This document shows, one piece after another, positions 44,249-53,513 of a DNA stretch of 64,000 nt. The stretch's first letter is position 1, and every line of letters begins with the position of its first letter. A model generated the notes under the pieces. It was not told where the DNA came from. It did no database searches and saw nothing but the letters and a program-made list of their open reading frames with translations. A program made the position numbers and the translations under genes. Source of the stretch: Candidatus Cloacimonadota bacterium (GTDB lineage: Bacteria > Cloacimonadota > Cloacimonadia > Cloacimonadales > Cloacimonadaceae); the NCBI GenBank assembly GCA_028681035.1, contig JAQUJJ010000001.1, positions 1-64,000 on the forward strand, written 5' to 3'.

Positions 44249-45545
44249 AAAGACTGCTTTGCTGTTTACACTGAGAACATAGATGGTAACGGCAGCTACG
44301 GTAAAAGATATCCATCAATCCCTGTTGATAAAGAGATTTCTTGCTAACCAGCTTTACTTGGTTAGGGCTGATATGACGACACATAAATCGTATGATATGG
44401 TTCTCTTGCAGAGCAGCAAAAGTATTCCAAGATTCTAACACAGATTGTTTCATCACTTCATCAGCCATTTTCTGTGCATATAGGTACATTATGGGGAGGT
44501 AGATATTAAGAAAGATATTGTTTATCACCGAATGTCCCAAACCATTCTTACTCGGCAGCAAGGTGTCCATTTGGGAAGAGAAGAGCATCGTGAAACGTTT
44601 GTATCTTATGGCTGGTTCTGGGCTATGGAATTCAACTTCTGTCAGCAATCTATTTAGCAATCCTTCCACAAAGCACGAATATATGAATTCCGCTACCATG
44701 ATAATTCTTAGCATAGGGTGGTTTAGGGGACGAATTCTGAAGAGTTGCCAATCACATTGAACTCTTTTAGCCTGAAATGATTGCACTTCATATGCGTGCA
44801 TAAGGGTAGTAAATAAATCTTCTGCTAGCCTGGTCTTACTCTTTATTAACAGCCCGCTTGAGCCACTTAATATGCTTATCATGCCAGTGCAATCCAAGCC
44901 ATCTCTATGCCATTCACGCAAGCTGTGAAAAGGGATGCTCTGGGCAAGTTGCAGCATATTCAGCTTATTTTTGTCATAACCAGCAGCTTCCATTATCCCT
45001 TCAAATAGGATTTGGTCAAAATCGCTCACGTTTAGGGATGCATTAAAGCGGCGCACTTTGCCCAAAAATCGTTGCTTACCGTGCAGAGCAAGTAGAGCAA
45101 ACAAATGGTCATTATCTATTGCTGAAAGTAGCTCACAATAGGTATCACTTTGTGAAATAGGAGTATCATAAGCAGTCTCAACAAGTTTAAGTATCTCATC
45201 GGACAATTGCTCTTTCAGCTCCAGTATTTCGCTTAGTTCGCCATTTTCTTTTATAGTACAGGAGCTTGTGCTATTATGGTTGAATACTACATGTAAGATT
45301 ACTTGATTGTAAAACTCATCTTCTTGATGAGCGTGTTTCACCCAATCTTGGGTGTTTACATGTATCTCCACTCCCCCGCGGAAATCTTCGCCATCTATGC
45401 TGATAATCGCATTCACAAAATCTGGTCCCCGGAATGTGTTAAACTGTCCCTGATATCCTATTTTTACTTGTTTACCACTTACGGTGTGTAAGTTCAAGTT
45501 CAAATGCCCTGCATCCCAAATATGGTAAAGAAATTTCTCTTCCAT
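44241..45545 (-). CDS. DUF2851 family protein
   Basis: A 434-residue soluble protein. The text EEKFLYHIWDAGHLN, GPDFVNAIISIDGEDFRGGVEIHVNTQDWVKHAHQEDEFYNQVILHVV and the C-terminal QQGLMDIFYRSCRYHLCSQC is what I know as DUF2851, common in Bacteroidota and relatives. Its function is not established. The N-terminal third has an acidic/histidine pattern that looks nuclease-like (EIH, HxxD), which is only a suggestion. It starts one base from the mtgA stop, and its end overlaps the ABC transporter gene, so it is internal to a long operon. Confidence 0.83.
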   Translation of the reverse strand: MEEKFLYHIWDAGHLNLNLHTVSGKQVKIGYQGQFNTFRGPDFVNAIISIDGEDFRGGVEIHVNTQDWVKHAHQEDEFYNQVILHVVFNHNSTSSCTIKENGELSEILELKEQLSDEILKLVETAYDTPISQSDTYCELLSAIDNDHLFALLALHGKQRFLGKVRRFNASLNVSDFDQILFEGIMEAAGYDKNKLNMLQLAQSIPFHSLREWHRDGLDCTGMISILSGSSGLLIKSKTRLAEDLFTTLMHAYEVQSFQAKRVQCDWQLFRIRPLNHPMLRIIMVAEFIYSCFVEGLLNRLLTEVEFHSPEPAIRYKRFTMLFSSQMDTLLPSKNGLGHSVINNIFLNIYLPIMYLYAQKMADEVMKQSVLESWNTFAALQENHIIRFMCRHISPNQVKLVSKKSLYQQGLMDIFYRSCRYHLCSQCKQQSSLYA

Positions 45546-46216
45546 CAGAAGTATCTTTGCATCAGGTTGTAACGCTGTCTTGCGGAGGCAGATTTAGCAT
45601 AGCTTTGAGGGCGGAATTTTATTGGGTTGGTTAAGATGCTTATCAGCCGCATGGATTGGTCTCTGGATAGATTTCGACAGCTTGTCCCGTAATAATATTT
45701 CGAGGCTGTTTCAATGCCATATATCCCCTTTCCCCATTCCACATAGTTTAGATATAGCTCCAACATCCGCTTTTTGGTCATGCAGATTTCCATTATCACA
45801 GTGGCTTGGATTTCTAGGTATTTGCGCAGGTAATTACGGTCTGTAGTTAGAAACATAGTTCTGGCAAGTTGATTACTTAAAGTGCTTGCCCCAAAACGTA
45901 TTTTTCCTGCTTTTTGGTTACGCTCATAAGCTTCGCGCACCATATTCCACTGAAAGCCAAAGTGTTTGTAATAATTACCATCTTCGATAGCAATCAACAT
46001 GCTTTGAGTTCTTTTGGGTATCTTCTCTAAGCTAACGTAATAACGATGCTGCAGCGGATATCCTCGCCACAAATACCTTTGCAGCATCAGAGGGGTTAGG
46101 GGAGGATTGATAAAGCTGTAGAGTAAAGATAAAGCTGCTATTATCCCCCAAAACCACAAGTGGGCAAAAACAAAGACCATCATCGCTCGCAACCAAAAAG
46201 GACGCTTACGTTTCAT
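45545..46216 (-). CDS. mtgA: Monofunctional peptidoglycan glycosyltransferase
   Basis: A 223-residue GT51 enzyme: N-terminal membrane helix (about 10-32), the catalytic glutamate in MLIAIEDGNYYKHFGF, FGASTLSNQLARTMFL, RKYLEIQATVIMEICMTK and ELYLNYVEWGKGIYGIETAS with YYYG. There is no transpeptidase domain. It polymerises glycan strands from lipid II on the outer face of the inner membrane. It follows the rpsT terminator and heads a long run through DUF2851, the ABC transporter, the lipoprotein and the membrane cassette. Confidence 0.93.
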   Translation of the reverse strand: MKRKRPFWLRAMMVFVFAHLWFWGIIAALSLLYSFINPPLTPLMLQRYLWRGYPLQHRYYVSLEKIPKRTQSMLIAIEDGNYYKHFGFQWNMVREAYERNQKAGKIRFGASTLSNQLARTMFLTTDRNYLRKYLEIQATVIMEICMTKKRMLELYLNYVEWGKGIYGIETASKYYYGTSCRNLSRDQSMRLISILTNPIKFRPQSYAKSASARQRYNLMQRYF

Positions 46217-46225
46217 ATTACAAAA

Positions 46226-46245
46226 AAAGCCCAGTGAAGGGCTTT
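46226..46245 (-). terminator. Rho-independent terminator of rpsT
   Basis: AAAGCCC/GGGCTTT with a 6-base loop is followed on the minus strand by a further run of T. It lies between the rpsT stop and the mtgA start. A-runs on both sides make it potentially bidirectional. Confidence 0.85.
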
Positions 46246-46253
46246 AAAAAAGA

Positions 46254-46511
46254 TTAGGCGTTGCTTTTATTTACTAATTCAGCAAGTCTGGCTTTGCGTC
46301 TGGAGGCTGTTCTCTTGTGGATCACACCTTTTTTTGCGGCTTTATCTAATTGTGAGTACAGCTCAGAAAGTATCTTATCCCTGGCTTCAGTAGTTGTTTC
46401 AATTTTAAGCTGTTTAGCCATAGTTTTGATGGTGCGCTTTACATAATTGTTACGTGCGGCTCTTTTTTTGTCCGTTATCATTCTTTTTTCGGGTGATTTG
46501 TGTTGGGGCAT
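46254..46511 (-). CDS. rpsT: 30S ribosomal protein S20
   Basis: An 85-residue basic protein starting MPQHKSPEKRMITDKKRAARN, with the S20 pattern of long basic helices (RTIKTMAKQLKIE, DKAAKKGVIHKRTASRRKARL). The start at 46511 is chosen over an in-frame ATG 54 bases upstream because AGAGGA stands six bases before it and the family begins here. S20 binds 16S rRNA early in 30S assembly. It is monocistronic with its own promoter and terminator. Confidence 0.96.
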   Translation of the reverse strand: MPQHKSPEKRMITDKKRAARNNYVKRTIKTMAKQLKIETTTEARDKILSELYSQLDKAAKKGVIHKRTASRRKARLAELVNKSNA

Positions 46512-46548
46512 GTTATCCTCTTTCACATTTATTTTAATTCTATGTGCA

Positions 46549-46576
46549 CATATAATTTGCCCCACCTATCTGTCAA
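46549..46576 (-). promoter_or_regulatory. Promoter of rpsT
   Basis: On the minus strand TTGACA (46571-46576) and TATATG (46549-46554) are 16 bases apart, about 40 bases upstream of the rpsT start. Confidence 0.65.
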
Positions 46577-46676
46577 GGATATTCTCTCGATATCATGCAT
46601 CACGCCGTTAATGACTCCAGACTAAATAACTTCACCAATAAACCAACACTTTGACACACCAAAACTCCATAACCTA

Positions 46677-46761
46677 CCTTGCTTGAATTGCCCTATCATT
46701 GCCCACCCAATGCCCACCACGAGGGCAATGAGTGGGCAATGATAGGGCAATTCAAGCAAGG
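46677..46761 (+). repeat. Phased palindrome, copy C (without the hairpin chain)
   Basis: An almost perfect 85-base palindrome with outer arms CCTTGCTTGAATTGCCC and GGGCAATTCAAGCAAGG. TGCCC boxes start at 46689, 46700 and 46711, and GGGCA boxes at 46723, 46734 and 46745, spacing 11 bp throughout. Compared with copy A, a C-G pair in the outer arm is an A-T pair here, changed on both sides. The four-hairpin chain is absent. It lies between rpsT and the glycosyltransferase fusion gene. Confidence 0.88.
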
Positions 46762-46816
46762 GTGACCAAGGATTCATAAAAAGAATGGAAAAGTTAACAG
46801 GCTGGTTGTTGGTTGT

Positions 46817-49180
46817 TTAGCGTGAAAGGGAGCTGCTCAATAGCTTGCTAACCTGATTGTTTACATCCAGAAAATCAAGGTTACCAGTAGAGCGTTTATA
46901 GTTACCTTGTTGCCATTGTTCATACTGGAAAACGATGTGTTTCCTAATATCAACGGTGCTATTAACAGCTATTCCACTCTGACTTTTCAAGATAATCTCT
47001 TCAGCCTCGCCACCGGGTTTGGAAAGGCACAAGATAGGAGTGCGAGAGCCAATGTATTCGAATAGCTTTGTCGTAAGCATGCCTTGGCTACCTTCGTAAT
47101 CATTGATAATAAGCACCAATAGCTCTGCATTTACTAATTCATCAAGAGCTTCACGGTGGGGAAGGAAGGGGATAATACGAAGGGGTAAATTGGTTTTGGG
47201 AATATTGCGTGTACCGATAAAAGAAAATTCCAAATCTTCTACACTATCAAGCTTAGATAGTTCTTCTAACAAAGAAGTTACATCCTGCCCTGCGGTTAGC
47301 TGCCCCACATATTTAATGCGAAACTTATCGGCAGGAGCATAGTGCAATCCTTCAAAATCGGCAGGATCAAAGCCGTTGTATAAAACAAGCTTCTTGCCTT
47401 TGGGCAAAGCGTTTGCGATGCTACGGCTTATTATGCAGTTACAATCGGCAGAGGCGATTATCTTGCGCTCGAGATACTTGTGCATCAGCATCGTTATAGA
47501 TGAAGGGGGATTCAGCTTCAAATAATAGATATCAGACCAAGGGTCTCGGAAATCTGTGCACCAGTTTATGCCGAATTGCCTCTTCAGCTTCATGCCAATA
47601 AAGTGGGTGGAGTGGGGAGGACCACTGGTAAAAACTACATCGTAATTGTTAGTCTTCAGTTCGTCTGCGGCAAGTTTATATGCGCTGGGATTCCAGCCGG
47701 CACGCATATCGGGGACAATAAGGTTTAGCCTAATCCAATATAATGCCCGTTTTAGCCAAGTATCATGCGAGTTGCTTTCCAGGCTACCATAGGGAAGCTC
47801 TTTCTGCCCTAGCAAGCTCCATAAAGAGCCAAAGCTTAGCGGGCTGCTACGCAGTATTTTAAGCTGCGGAGATAGCTTTTTTAGCAAGCTTTCATCCCGA
47901 TAAGGATAATCGCCGTTTTTAGTGGTAATTACGGTTACCTGAACATCCCTGCGCTCTAATGCTGCTATGAAACGTAACCATCTTTGCACAGCAGCCCCGC
48001 CACAAGGAGGGAAATAGTAGCTAATCAGCATTATCTTGTTTATTTGGTGTGGAGTAGAGGATGCCTGCCTTGCATCGGCTGACTTAAAGGTATTTTGGAT
48101 AATCAAATCAGCAAGGCTGCTCCACGAATGACGTTTGTTATATTCCATGATAGACGGGCGCATATCCTTTTCTTGCGAAAAGTGATTGATAATGCCTTCC
48201 GCCAGTTTAACAGGGTTGTTGGGCGACACCAGATCACCCGTTTCACCGGGAAGAATATACTCGCCTGAGCCGCCTACATCCGAGGCTAAGACAGGCACTC
48301 CAAAGCTGTATGAAGTGGCGATAACACCGCTTTGTGATGCGCTTTTATAGGGGAGGATACACAGGTTTGCGTTGCTAAAAAATGACGATACTTCTGGTTC
48401 ACTGATATAACGGAAATGGGTCTCAACGGAGCGGGCAATACCAAGATAGTCTATTTGTTTATGATAAGGGCTGCTATCTCCATATACTTCACCTGCAATA
48501 ACAAGCTTTGCATCGGGGATTTTACTCAATACCAAAGGCATGGCATCGAGCAGAACATCCAAACCCTTGTATGGCTTTATCAAGCCAAAGAATAGCATGT
48601 TATGGGCATTTGAGGCTTCTACTGCCTCCCCTTTTGTGTAGCAATCGTAGATGGGGTGATACCCTAATACACTTTGTTTAGAGATAGATAAAGGCAACTT
48701 CCTGATAAGCTCTGTTAAGGTAGCCTTGCTAAGTACCGCTATCTTATCTGCTTTAGTAAATACAAACCTAGTTAAATATCCTGCTAAAGCCCACTTTTCA
48801 TGAGAAGCAACATTATGAGCGAGAATAACCTTAGGTATCCCGGTTAACTTGCTTAGAATCATCCCATAGGCAGGCGCAAAGAAGGGCAGAAACCACGATA
48901 CTATTAACAAATCCGGCTGGAAATCCTGAATAACCTTAACCGTTTTTGTCCAAGTGTGCGGAAGCCATGGTGTTAATGTCCTATAGTTAAGGAATTCATG
49001 TTCGTTAAGGCTGCTATCATATTGATCTTTACCAGGGAAAAGTAGCCTTGGGTATTGCGCAGCAAAGTTAAAGAAAGCCACTTCATGACCTGCCTCTCGC
49101 CATGCTCTTGCTAACATTAGAGCAAAAAGCGAAATACCACCACGATAAGGAGGAGCAGGACCAAGAATAGCTATCTTCAA
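46817..49180 (-). CDS. Tandem fusion of two family 4 glycosyltransferases
   Basis: A 787-residue protein made of two GT-B enzymes. Residues 1-375 form one (MKIAILGPAPPYRGGIS, LFFGLIKPYKGLDVLLDAMP, LPYKSASQSGVIATSYSFG with PVLASDVGGSGEYI). Residues about 388-787 form another, starting afresh with NKIMLISYYFPPCGGAAVQRW and including GINWCTDFRDPWSD, KYVGQLTAGQDVTSLLEEL and KLFEYIGSRTPILC. A Ser/Ala/Gln-rich linker joins them. It probably adds two successive sugars to a surface glycan. The start is TTG; it overlaps the TGA that would end a read-through asparaginase frame (TTGA), evidence of an ancestral tight operon. Confidence 0.87.
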   Translation of the reverse strand: MKIAILGPAPPYRGGISLFALMLARAWREAGHEVAFFNFAAQYPRLLFPGKDQYDSSLNEHEFLNYRTLTPWLPHTWTKTVKVIQDFQPDLLIVSWFLPFFAPAYGMILSKLTGIPKVILAHNVASHEKWALAGYLTRFVFTKADKIAVLSKATLTELIRKLPLSISKQSVLGYHPIYDCYTKGEAVEASNAHNMLFFGLIKPYKGLDVLLDAMPLVLSKIPDAKLVIAGEVYGDSSPYHKQIDYLGIARSVETHFRYISEPEVSSFFSNANLCILPYKSASQSGVIATSYSFGVPVLASDVGGSGEYILPGETGDLVSPNNPVKLAEGIINHFSQEKDMRPSIMEYNKRHSWSSLADLIIQNTFKSADARQASSTPHQINKIMLISYYFPPCGGAAVQRWLRFIAALERRDVQVTVITTKNGDYPYRDESLLKKLSPQLKILRSSPLSFGSLWSLLGQKELPYGSLESNSHDTWLKRALYWIRLNLIVPDMRAGWNPSAYKLAADELKTNNYDVVFTSGPPHSTHFIGMKLKRQFGINWCTDFRDPWSDIYYLKLNPPSSITMLMHKYLERKIIASADCNCIISRSIANALPKGKKLVLYNGFDPADFEGLHYAPADKFRIKYVGQLTAGQDVTSLLEELSKLDSVEDLEFSFIGTRNIPKTNLPLRIIPFLPHREALDELVNAELLVLIINDYEGSQGMLTTKLFEYIGSRTPILCLSKPGGEAEEIILKSQSGIAVNSTVDIRKHIVFQYEQWQQGNYKRSTGNLDFLDVNNQVSKLLSSSLSR

Positions 49181-50151
49181 TTTAAACTCTGTAAGAAAAA
49201 GCGACGGACAAGGTCTGGATCGTGATACTTGCCAAACAGTGCCATCAACTTCAAGCGTATTTTAACACCTTTCATATCTCCGGCAAGAATAGCGCCTAAT
49301 TAATGCAGATGTTTGCCTCCACCCTCGTAGCCATATTCTGGTAATACTCTGCCAGTATAGGTGCGAGAGGCAATAACGACTAATACATTATGCTCTATAG
49401 CGTCCTTGATGTCTGGGATAATTGTAGGGGGTAGATTGCCACGCCCAAAAGCTTCTATTACAATGGCTACTGCGCCGCTATCTAAGCTGCAGCGGATAAA
49501 TTTGCTATCCATACCTGCCACTGCTTTAATAAGATCCACACGAGTATCTAGCTTATCTGTCCACACACTTTCACGGTACAATGTAGAGCGGTGGTAAATT
49601 ACAATATCGGGATCAACATTGCCTAAAGGTCCATAGCCCATTGAAATGAAGGCATCAACCTTGCCTGTATCGGATTTAACCACATCACGGGCGGTGTGAA
49701 TCTCATCGTTCATCACCACTAACACACCCTTGTCCATGGAATCGTGATGGCTGGCAACTCGTACGCTGCCTATTATATTACGTGGACCGTCCAAGCCCAA
49801 ATCGTTGCCGCTACGCATAGCTGCGGTAAAAATCACCGGTTTGCGGGTAGTAAGCACTAAATCGCACAAAAAGGCACTTTCTTCTAGAGTATCTGTGCCA
49901 TGAGTTACCACCACTCCATCATAGTCTATAATCTTGAGGTCAATCATTTTAGCGAGGTCAAACATCATTTGGGGTGTCATAAAGGGGCTGGGTACATTTA
50001 AGTAATCCATCACATCTACTTGGGCTACATTGCTAAGCTGGGGGAACTTGTGTAAGAACTCAGCAAACTCGGGGCTTGGTACAACTCCAGTGTTACCAGA
50101 GGATTTCATGGCTATTGTGCCACCGGTGAGTATTATAAGTATTTTCTTCAT
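49177..50151 (-). pseudogene. ansA: Type I L-asparaginase interrupted by an in-frame stop near its C-terminus
   Basis: The main frame (49300-50151) gives 283 residues, with LTGGTIAMKSSG, the second threonine motif VVTHGTDTLEESAF, AMRSGNDLGLDGPRNI and the fold through SRTYTGRVLPEYGYEGGG. It stops at TAA (49300-49302), right after GGGKHLH. The same frame continues past the stop with LGAILAGDMKGVKIRLKLM and 24 more residues to a TGA at 49177-49179, the expected C-terminus of this family. So a single nonsense codon cuts off 43 residues. The enzyme hydrolyses asparagine. It follows queC by four bases. It may be a recent pseudogene, a shortened working enzyme, or a sequencing error. Confidence 0.82.
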
Positions 50152-50155
50152 CTTC

Positions 50156-50839
50156 TCACTTTAATTTATCGTTTATTATGTTGTACGGAATGGGGTCTTT
50201 ATGTCCAGCATTGGCAAAGGCTTTCAGGCGCAAGTAACAACTATCGCAAACCCCGCAAGCTGCGTCGTTATTAACATAGCAGCTCCACGATAAGTTAAAT
50301 GGAGCTTCTAATTCCATGCCAAGCTTTACTATTTCGGCTTTATTGAGGTGCAATACTGGCGTTATGATACTTATTTTAGCACCCTTTTCGCTGCCCGTGA
50401 TGATGGCTTTGGAGAAAGCATCAAAGAACACTTCCCTGCAATCAGGATAACCCGAGCTATCTTCTTCCACAGCACCGATGTAGATGGAATCTGCATCTAT
50501 CACTTCCGCCCAGGCTACTGCTGCACATAACAAAGTAGCATTGCGGAAGGGGACATAAGTATTGGGGATACTGGTATCAGGGCTATGTGCGCCTATCAAT
50601 AGAGCGCTATCGGTCAAGGCAGAACCGCCAATCTCGCTAAGCCAATGGTAATCCACCACTTTCGCCCGTTTAGGCTGATAGTGCTTCACCAAAGCTTCAA
50701 AGCAAGCTAGTTCTTTTTGCTGCGTACGCTGCCCGTAACTGAAATGGAGGAAATTCACTTCGTCACAGTCTTTCACTGCACTGGCAGCGCAAACCAAAGA
50801 GTCCATCCCTCCGCTAAGTAATACTATTGCCCGGCTCAT
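50156..50839 (-). CDS. queC: 7-cyano-7-deazaguanine synthase
   Basis: A 227-residue enzyme with the PP-loop LLSGGMDSLVCAA near the N-terminus, HFSYGQRTQQKELACFE, TYVPFRNATLL, GAVEEDSSGYPDCREVF and a C-terminal zinc site, CYVNNDAACGVCDSCYLR. It turns carboxy-deazaguanine into preQ0 for queuosine. No other queuosine gene is near. I looked for a preQ1-type riboswitch in the 100 bases upstream and saw none. TTGACA at 50889-50894 (minus strand) is a possible -35 with a weak -10. It heads the queC - asparaginase - glycosyltransferase unit. Confidence 0.96.
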   Translation of the reverse strand: MSRAIVLLSGGMDSLVCAASAVKDCDEVNFLHFSYGQRTQQKELACFEALVKHYQPKRAKVVDYHWLSEIGGSALTDSALLIGAHSPDTSIPNTYVPFRNATLLCAAVAWAEVIDADSIYIGAVEEDSSGYPDCREVFFDAFSKAIITGSEKGAKISIITPVLHLNKAEIVKLGMELEAPFNLSWSCYVNNDAACGVCDSCYLRLKAFANAGHKDPIPYNIINDKLK

Positions 50840-51340
50840 AATCCTTCCACGTTTATACTTTTCTCAAAGATGCCTGACGGGCTAATTATGTCAAGAAACA
50901 AATGTTTCAGGGTTAAAAGAAAAACTGTTCCGACTTACAGGATATATTTAACTCACAATTACGCTGTGTGATAGCATGGCGTGCTTATCTCGGAAACTAT
51001 CGCTGCGTAATTGTAAGTCAGATCGACTCTACACTTACCTGTAACAGCACTCCTCGAGTGCTAACAGCCGAGGGCGGCAGTTTTACGGGACGGTGATCTG
51101 AGAGTGGCTGTTATTACCATCCTCTTTGCTCCCTTTTCAGCCACCCAAAAGCCTCTAAAGCACTTCGCACAAGAAGTGGGAGATGCGTAAACACAAGACT
51201 AAAGAATAAACACTAAGCAAAAGATAGGTTTATAGAGTTTATGGCAACAAAAAGGCTTGACGAGTATCCAAGGATAAAAAAAGTGGTCTGATACTGTTAA
51301 AATGTAGATAATAAAACGAGATAAAGATACGAGGAAGAAC
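50840..51340. other. Non-coding interval with inverted repeats
   Basis: No gene is supported. A 14-bp inverted repeat with one mismatch (50951-50964 against 51005-51018, core ACAATTACGC/GCGTAATTGT) encloses 40 bases. An AGCACT/AGTGCT palindrome lies at 51046-51062, and an AACAGCCGAGGGCGGC element follows at 51063, matching in reverse those near 29170 and 61805. The EF-G-like gene promoter should be here, but no strong pair is evident; TAAAAT at 51299-51304 is a possible -10. Confidence 0.5.
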
Positions 51341-53395
51341 ATGAAAGAATACCAAATGAAGAAGATACGCAATCTTTTGTTCATCGGAGCCAGCGGAGCG
51401 GGCAAGACAACTCTTGCAGAGCAAATATTCTATTTATCCCATACAATTACCCGCTTGGGCAAAGTGGATGAAGGTAATACCGTGATGGATTTTGATCCCG
51501 AGGAAGCAGCCAAGAAGATGTCTTTGGGTTTGTCGATTGGCTTTGTTAACTATAAAGACCATAAAATAAACCTGCTTGATACAGCCGGTTATCCTGATTT
51601 CATCGGTGATGCCATCGTGGCACTACCAGCCGTGGAAAATGCCGTAATCGTGGCAAATGCAACGGGTGGATATGAAGTTGGTTTGGAGCTTGCCATCGAG
51701 CAGCTAGAAAATAGCAAGGTTGGCAAAGTTATCGTGGTTAATCGCATGGATAATGAACATGCGGATTATGATAAAACCCTTGAAGCCATTGCCGAGAATA
51801 CAGGTATCAAGCCTGTTAAAGTTCATATTCCCATCGGCAAAGAAGGCGCATTTGAGGGCGTGGTGGACGTAATTCGCCAAAAAGCTATCCGTAATGGGGT
51901 GGAAGGCGAAATCCCCGCTAATATGATAGATGCCGTGGAAGATGCCCGTATGCACTTGATGGAGGCTGTCGCCGAAACTGATGAAGAGCTGTTGAACGAG
52001 TTTTTAGAGAACATGGAACTTAGCGAAGAAAAGCTTATTAAGGGCTTAAGAAAGGCAGTTGCCAACGGTGAAGTATCTCCTTCTTTTGCTTGTTCGGCAG
52101 GAACAGGTACCGGCGTACTTTCTTTCTTGGACGGCGTAGTTGCCTATCTTCCTTCACCCGAAGATGCGGCGGAAATGGATATATTGGATGATGAAAAGCC
52201 CGTAAAGTTTATAGCTTCCCCCAATGGTGAACTGTTGGGATATATCTTTAAGCTGTATGCAGACCCAAGTATGGGCGATTTTGCCTATGTTCGTCTCTAT
52301 TCCGGCACCATTAAAACAGGAACCGAGTTCTTTATCCCCGAAAAAGATGCCAAAGACAAGATTGGCAACATGTACTTTATGTTAGGGAAGAACCGTAACG
52401 ATTGCACAGAGATTAAGGCTGGTGATATCGGCGCTCTGGTGAAACTAAAAAATGCCAAAGTGATGAATACCATCGCTGCTCCTAATTCCGAAAAGTCGGT
52501 TATCCCCGTGGAACTGCCTACTTCCACCACATGGCAGGCACTAAAAGCTGTTAATCAATCCGATGAAGATAAAATCGGCTCTGCTCTGCAAAGAGTTATC
52601 GCCGAAGACCCCACCATCCGCTATGAGCTGAATGTGGAAACCCACGAAAACGTACTTTCTGGAATGGGCGATCAGCAATTGCAACTGGTGCTTAGGAAGC
52701 TGAAAAACCGTTACAAAGTAGATTCCCTGTTAAAAGAGCCGCGCATTCCTTACAAGGAAACCATCATGGCAAGCGCAGAATCTAATTACAAGCATAAAAA
52801 GCAATCCGGTGGACGTGGACAATATGGCGATGTGTATTTCCGTATTAAGCCCACTGAACGTGGAGAAGGATTCCAGTTTATCAATGCCATCGTGGGTGGA
52901 GTTATCCCTTCCAACTTTGTGCCAGCCATCGAAAAAGGCTTGGTGGAAACCATGGAAAAGGGTATCATCGCCGGTTATCAGGTGGTGGACGTAGCAGTGG
53001 AAGTTTATTATGGCAGTTACCACGATGTGGATAGCTCCGAAATGGCTTTCAAGATTGCATCATCCATGGCGTTGAAAGAAGGCTTTAAGAAATGCAAGCC
53101 TATATTGCTAGAGCCGATTCACGAGATCGTGATAATTGTCCCAAGTGAATATATGGGTGACGTGATGGGAGATATCTCCACTCGCAGAGGCAGAATTATG
53201 GGTATGGAACAACGCGGTAAAAAGCAATACCTGAATGCTCAGATGCCGATGGCAGAGATGTTTGCCTACTATCCTGCATTGAAGTCTTTCACACAGGGTC
53301 GCGGACGTTTTACCCAAAAGTTCTCTCACTACGAGAAGGTGCCGGAAGATATTACCCAGAAAGTAGTAGCTGCCTGGCAGGATTCAGAAGCATAA
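51341..53395 (+). CDS. Elongation factor G-like GTPase (EF-G2 type)
   Basis: A 684-residue five-domain GTPase. G1 is GASGAGKTT and G4 is NRMD. G3 is DTAGYPDF, where true EF-G has DTPGHVDF, so the catalytic histidine is tyrosine. Domain II has SGTIKTGTEFF; domain IV has KKQSGGRGQYGDV and the tip region; domain V ends in STRRGRIMGMEQRG. This is the EF-G-like class found besides the housekeeping EF-G and often lacking full translocase activity. Its role is not settled. AGGAAG stands three bases before the ATG; a second ATG five codons on is less well placed. It is monocistronic with a terminator. Confidence 0.92.
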   Translation: MKEYQMKKIRNLLFIGASGAGKTTLAEQIFYLSHTITRLGKVDEGNTVMDFDPEEAAKKMSLGLSIGFVNYKDHKINLLDTAGYPDFIGDAIVALPAVENAVIVANATGGYEVGLELAIEQLENSKVGKVIVVNRMDNEHADYDKTLEAIAENTGIKPVKVHIPIGKEGAFEGVVDVIRQKAIRNGVEGEIPANMIDAVEDARMHLMEAVAETDEELLNEFLENMELSEEKLIKGLRKAVANGEVSPSFACSAGTGTGVLSFLDGVVAYLPSPEDAAEMDILDDEKPVKFIASPNGELLGYIFKLYADPSMGDFAYVRLYSGTIKTGTEFFIPEKDAKDKIGNMYFMLGKNRNDCTEIKAGDIGALVKLKNAKVMNTIAAPNSEKSVIPVELPTSTTWQALKAVNQSDEDKIGSALQRVIAEDPTIRYELNVETHENVLSGMGDQQLQLVLRKLKNRYKVDSLLKEPRIPYKETIMASAESNYKHKKQSGGRGQYGDVYFRIKPTERGEGFQFINAIVGGVIPSNFVPAIEKGLVETMEKGIIAGYQVVDVAVEVYYGSYHDVDSSEMAFKIASSMALKEGFKKCKPILLEPIHEIVIIVPSEYMGDVMGDISTRRGRIMGMEQRGKKQYLNAQMPMAEMFAYYPALKSFTQGRGRFTQKFSHYEKVPEDITQKVVAAWQDSEA

Positions 53396-53480
53396 ACATA
53401 CAGTAAATGAGGTGAGATAATTATATTATGAACAGACCAGGAATTATTGCAGCCTTTAAGCATAGAATAGTATAATACTT

Positions 53481-53511
53481 GGGAAGCGGCGTGAAAACTG
53501 CTTCCCTTTTT
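53481..53511 (+). terminator. Rho-independent terminator after the EF-G-like gene
   Basis: GGGAAGC (53481-53487) and GCTTCCC (53500-53506) form a stem with a 12-base loop, followed by TTTTT. It stands 86 bases past the stop codon and three bases before a TTGACA. Confidence 0.8.
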
Positions 53512-53513
53512 AC

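Noticed and set aside
50840..50940. preQ1-type riboswitch before queC
   Set aside because: No short H-type pseudoknot pattern or A-rich tail could be recognised in the 100 bases upstream.
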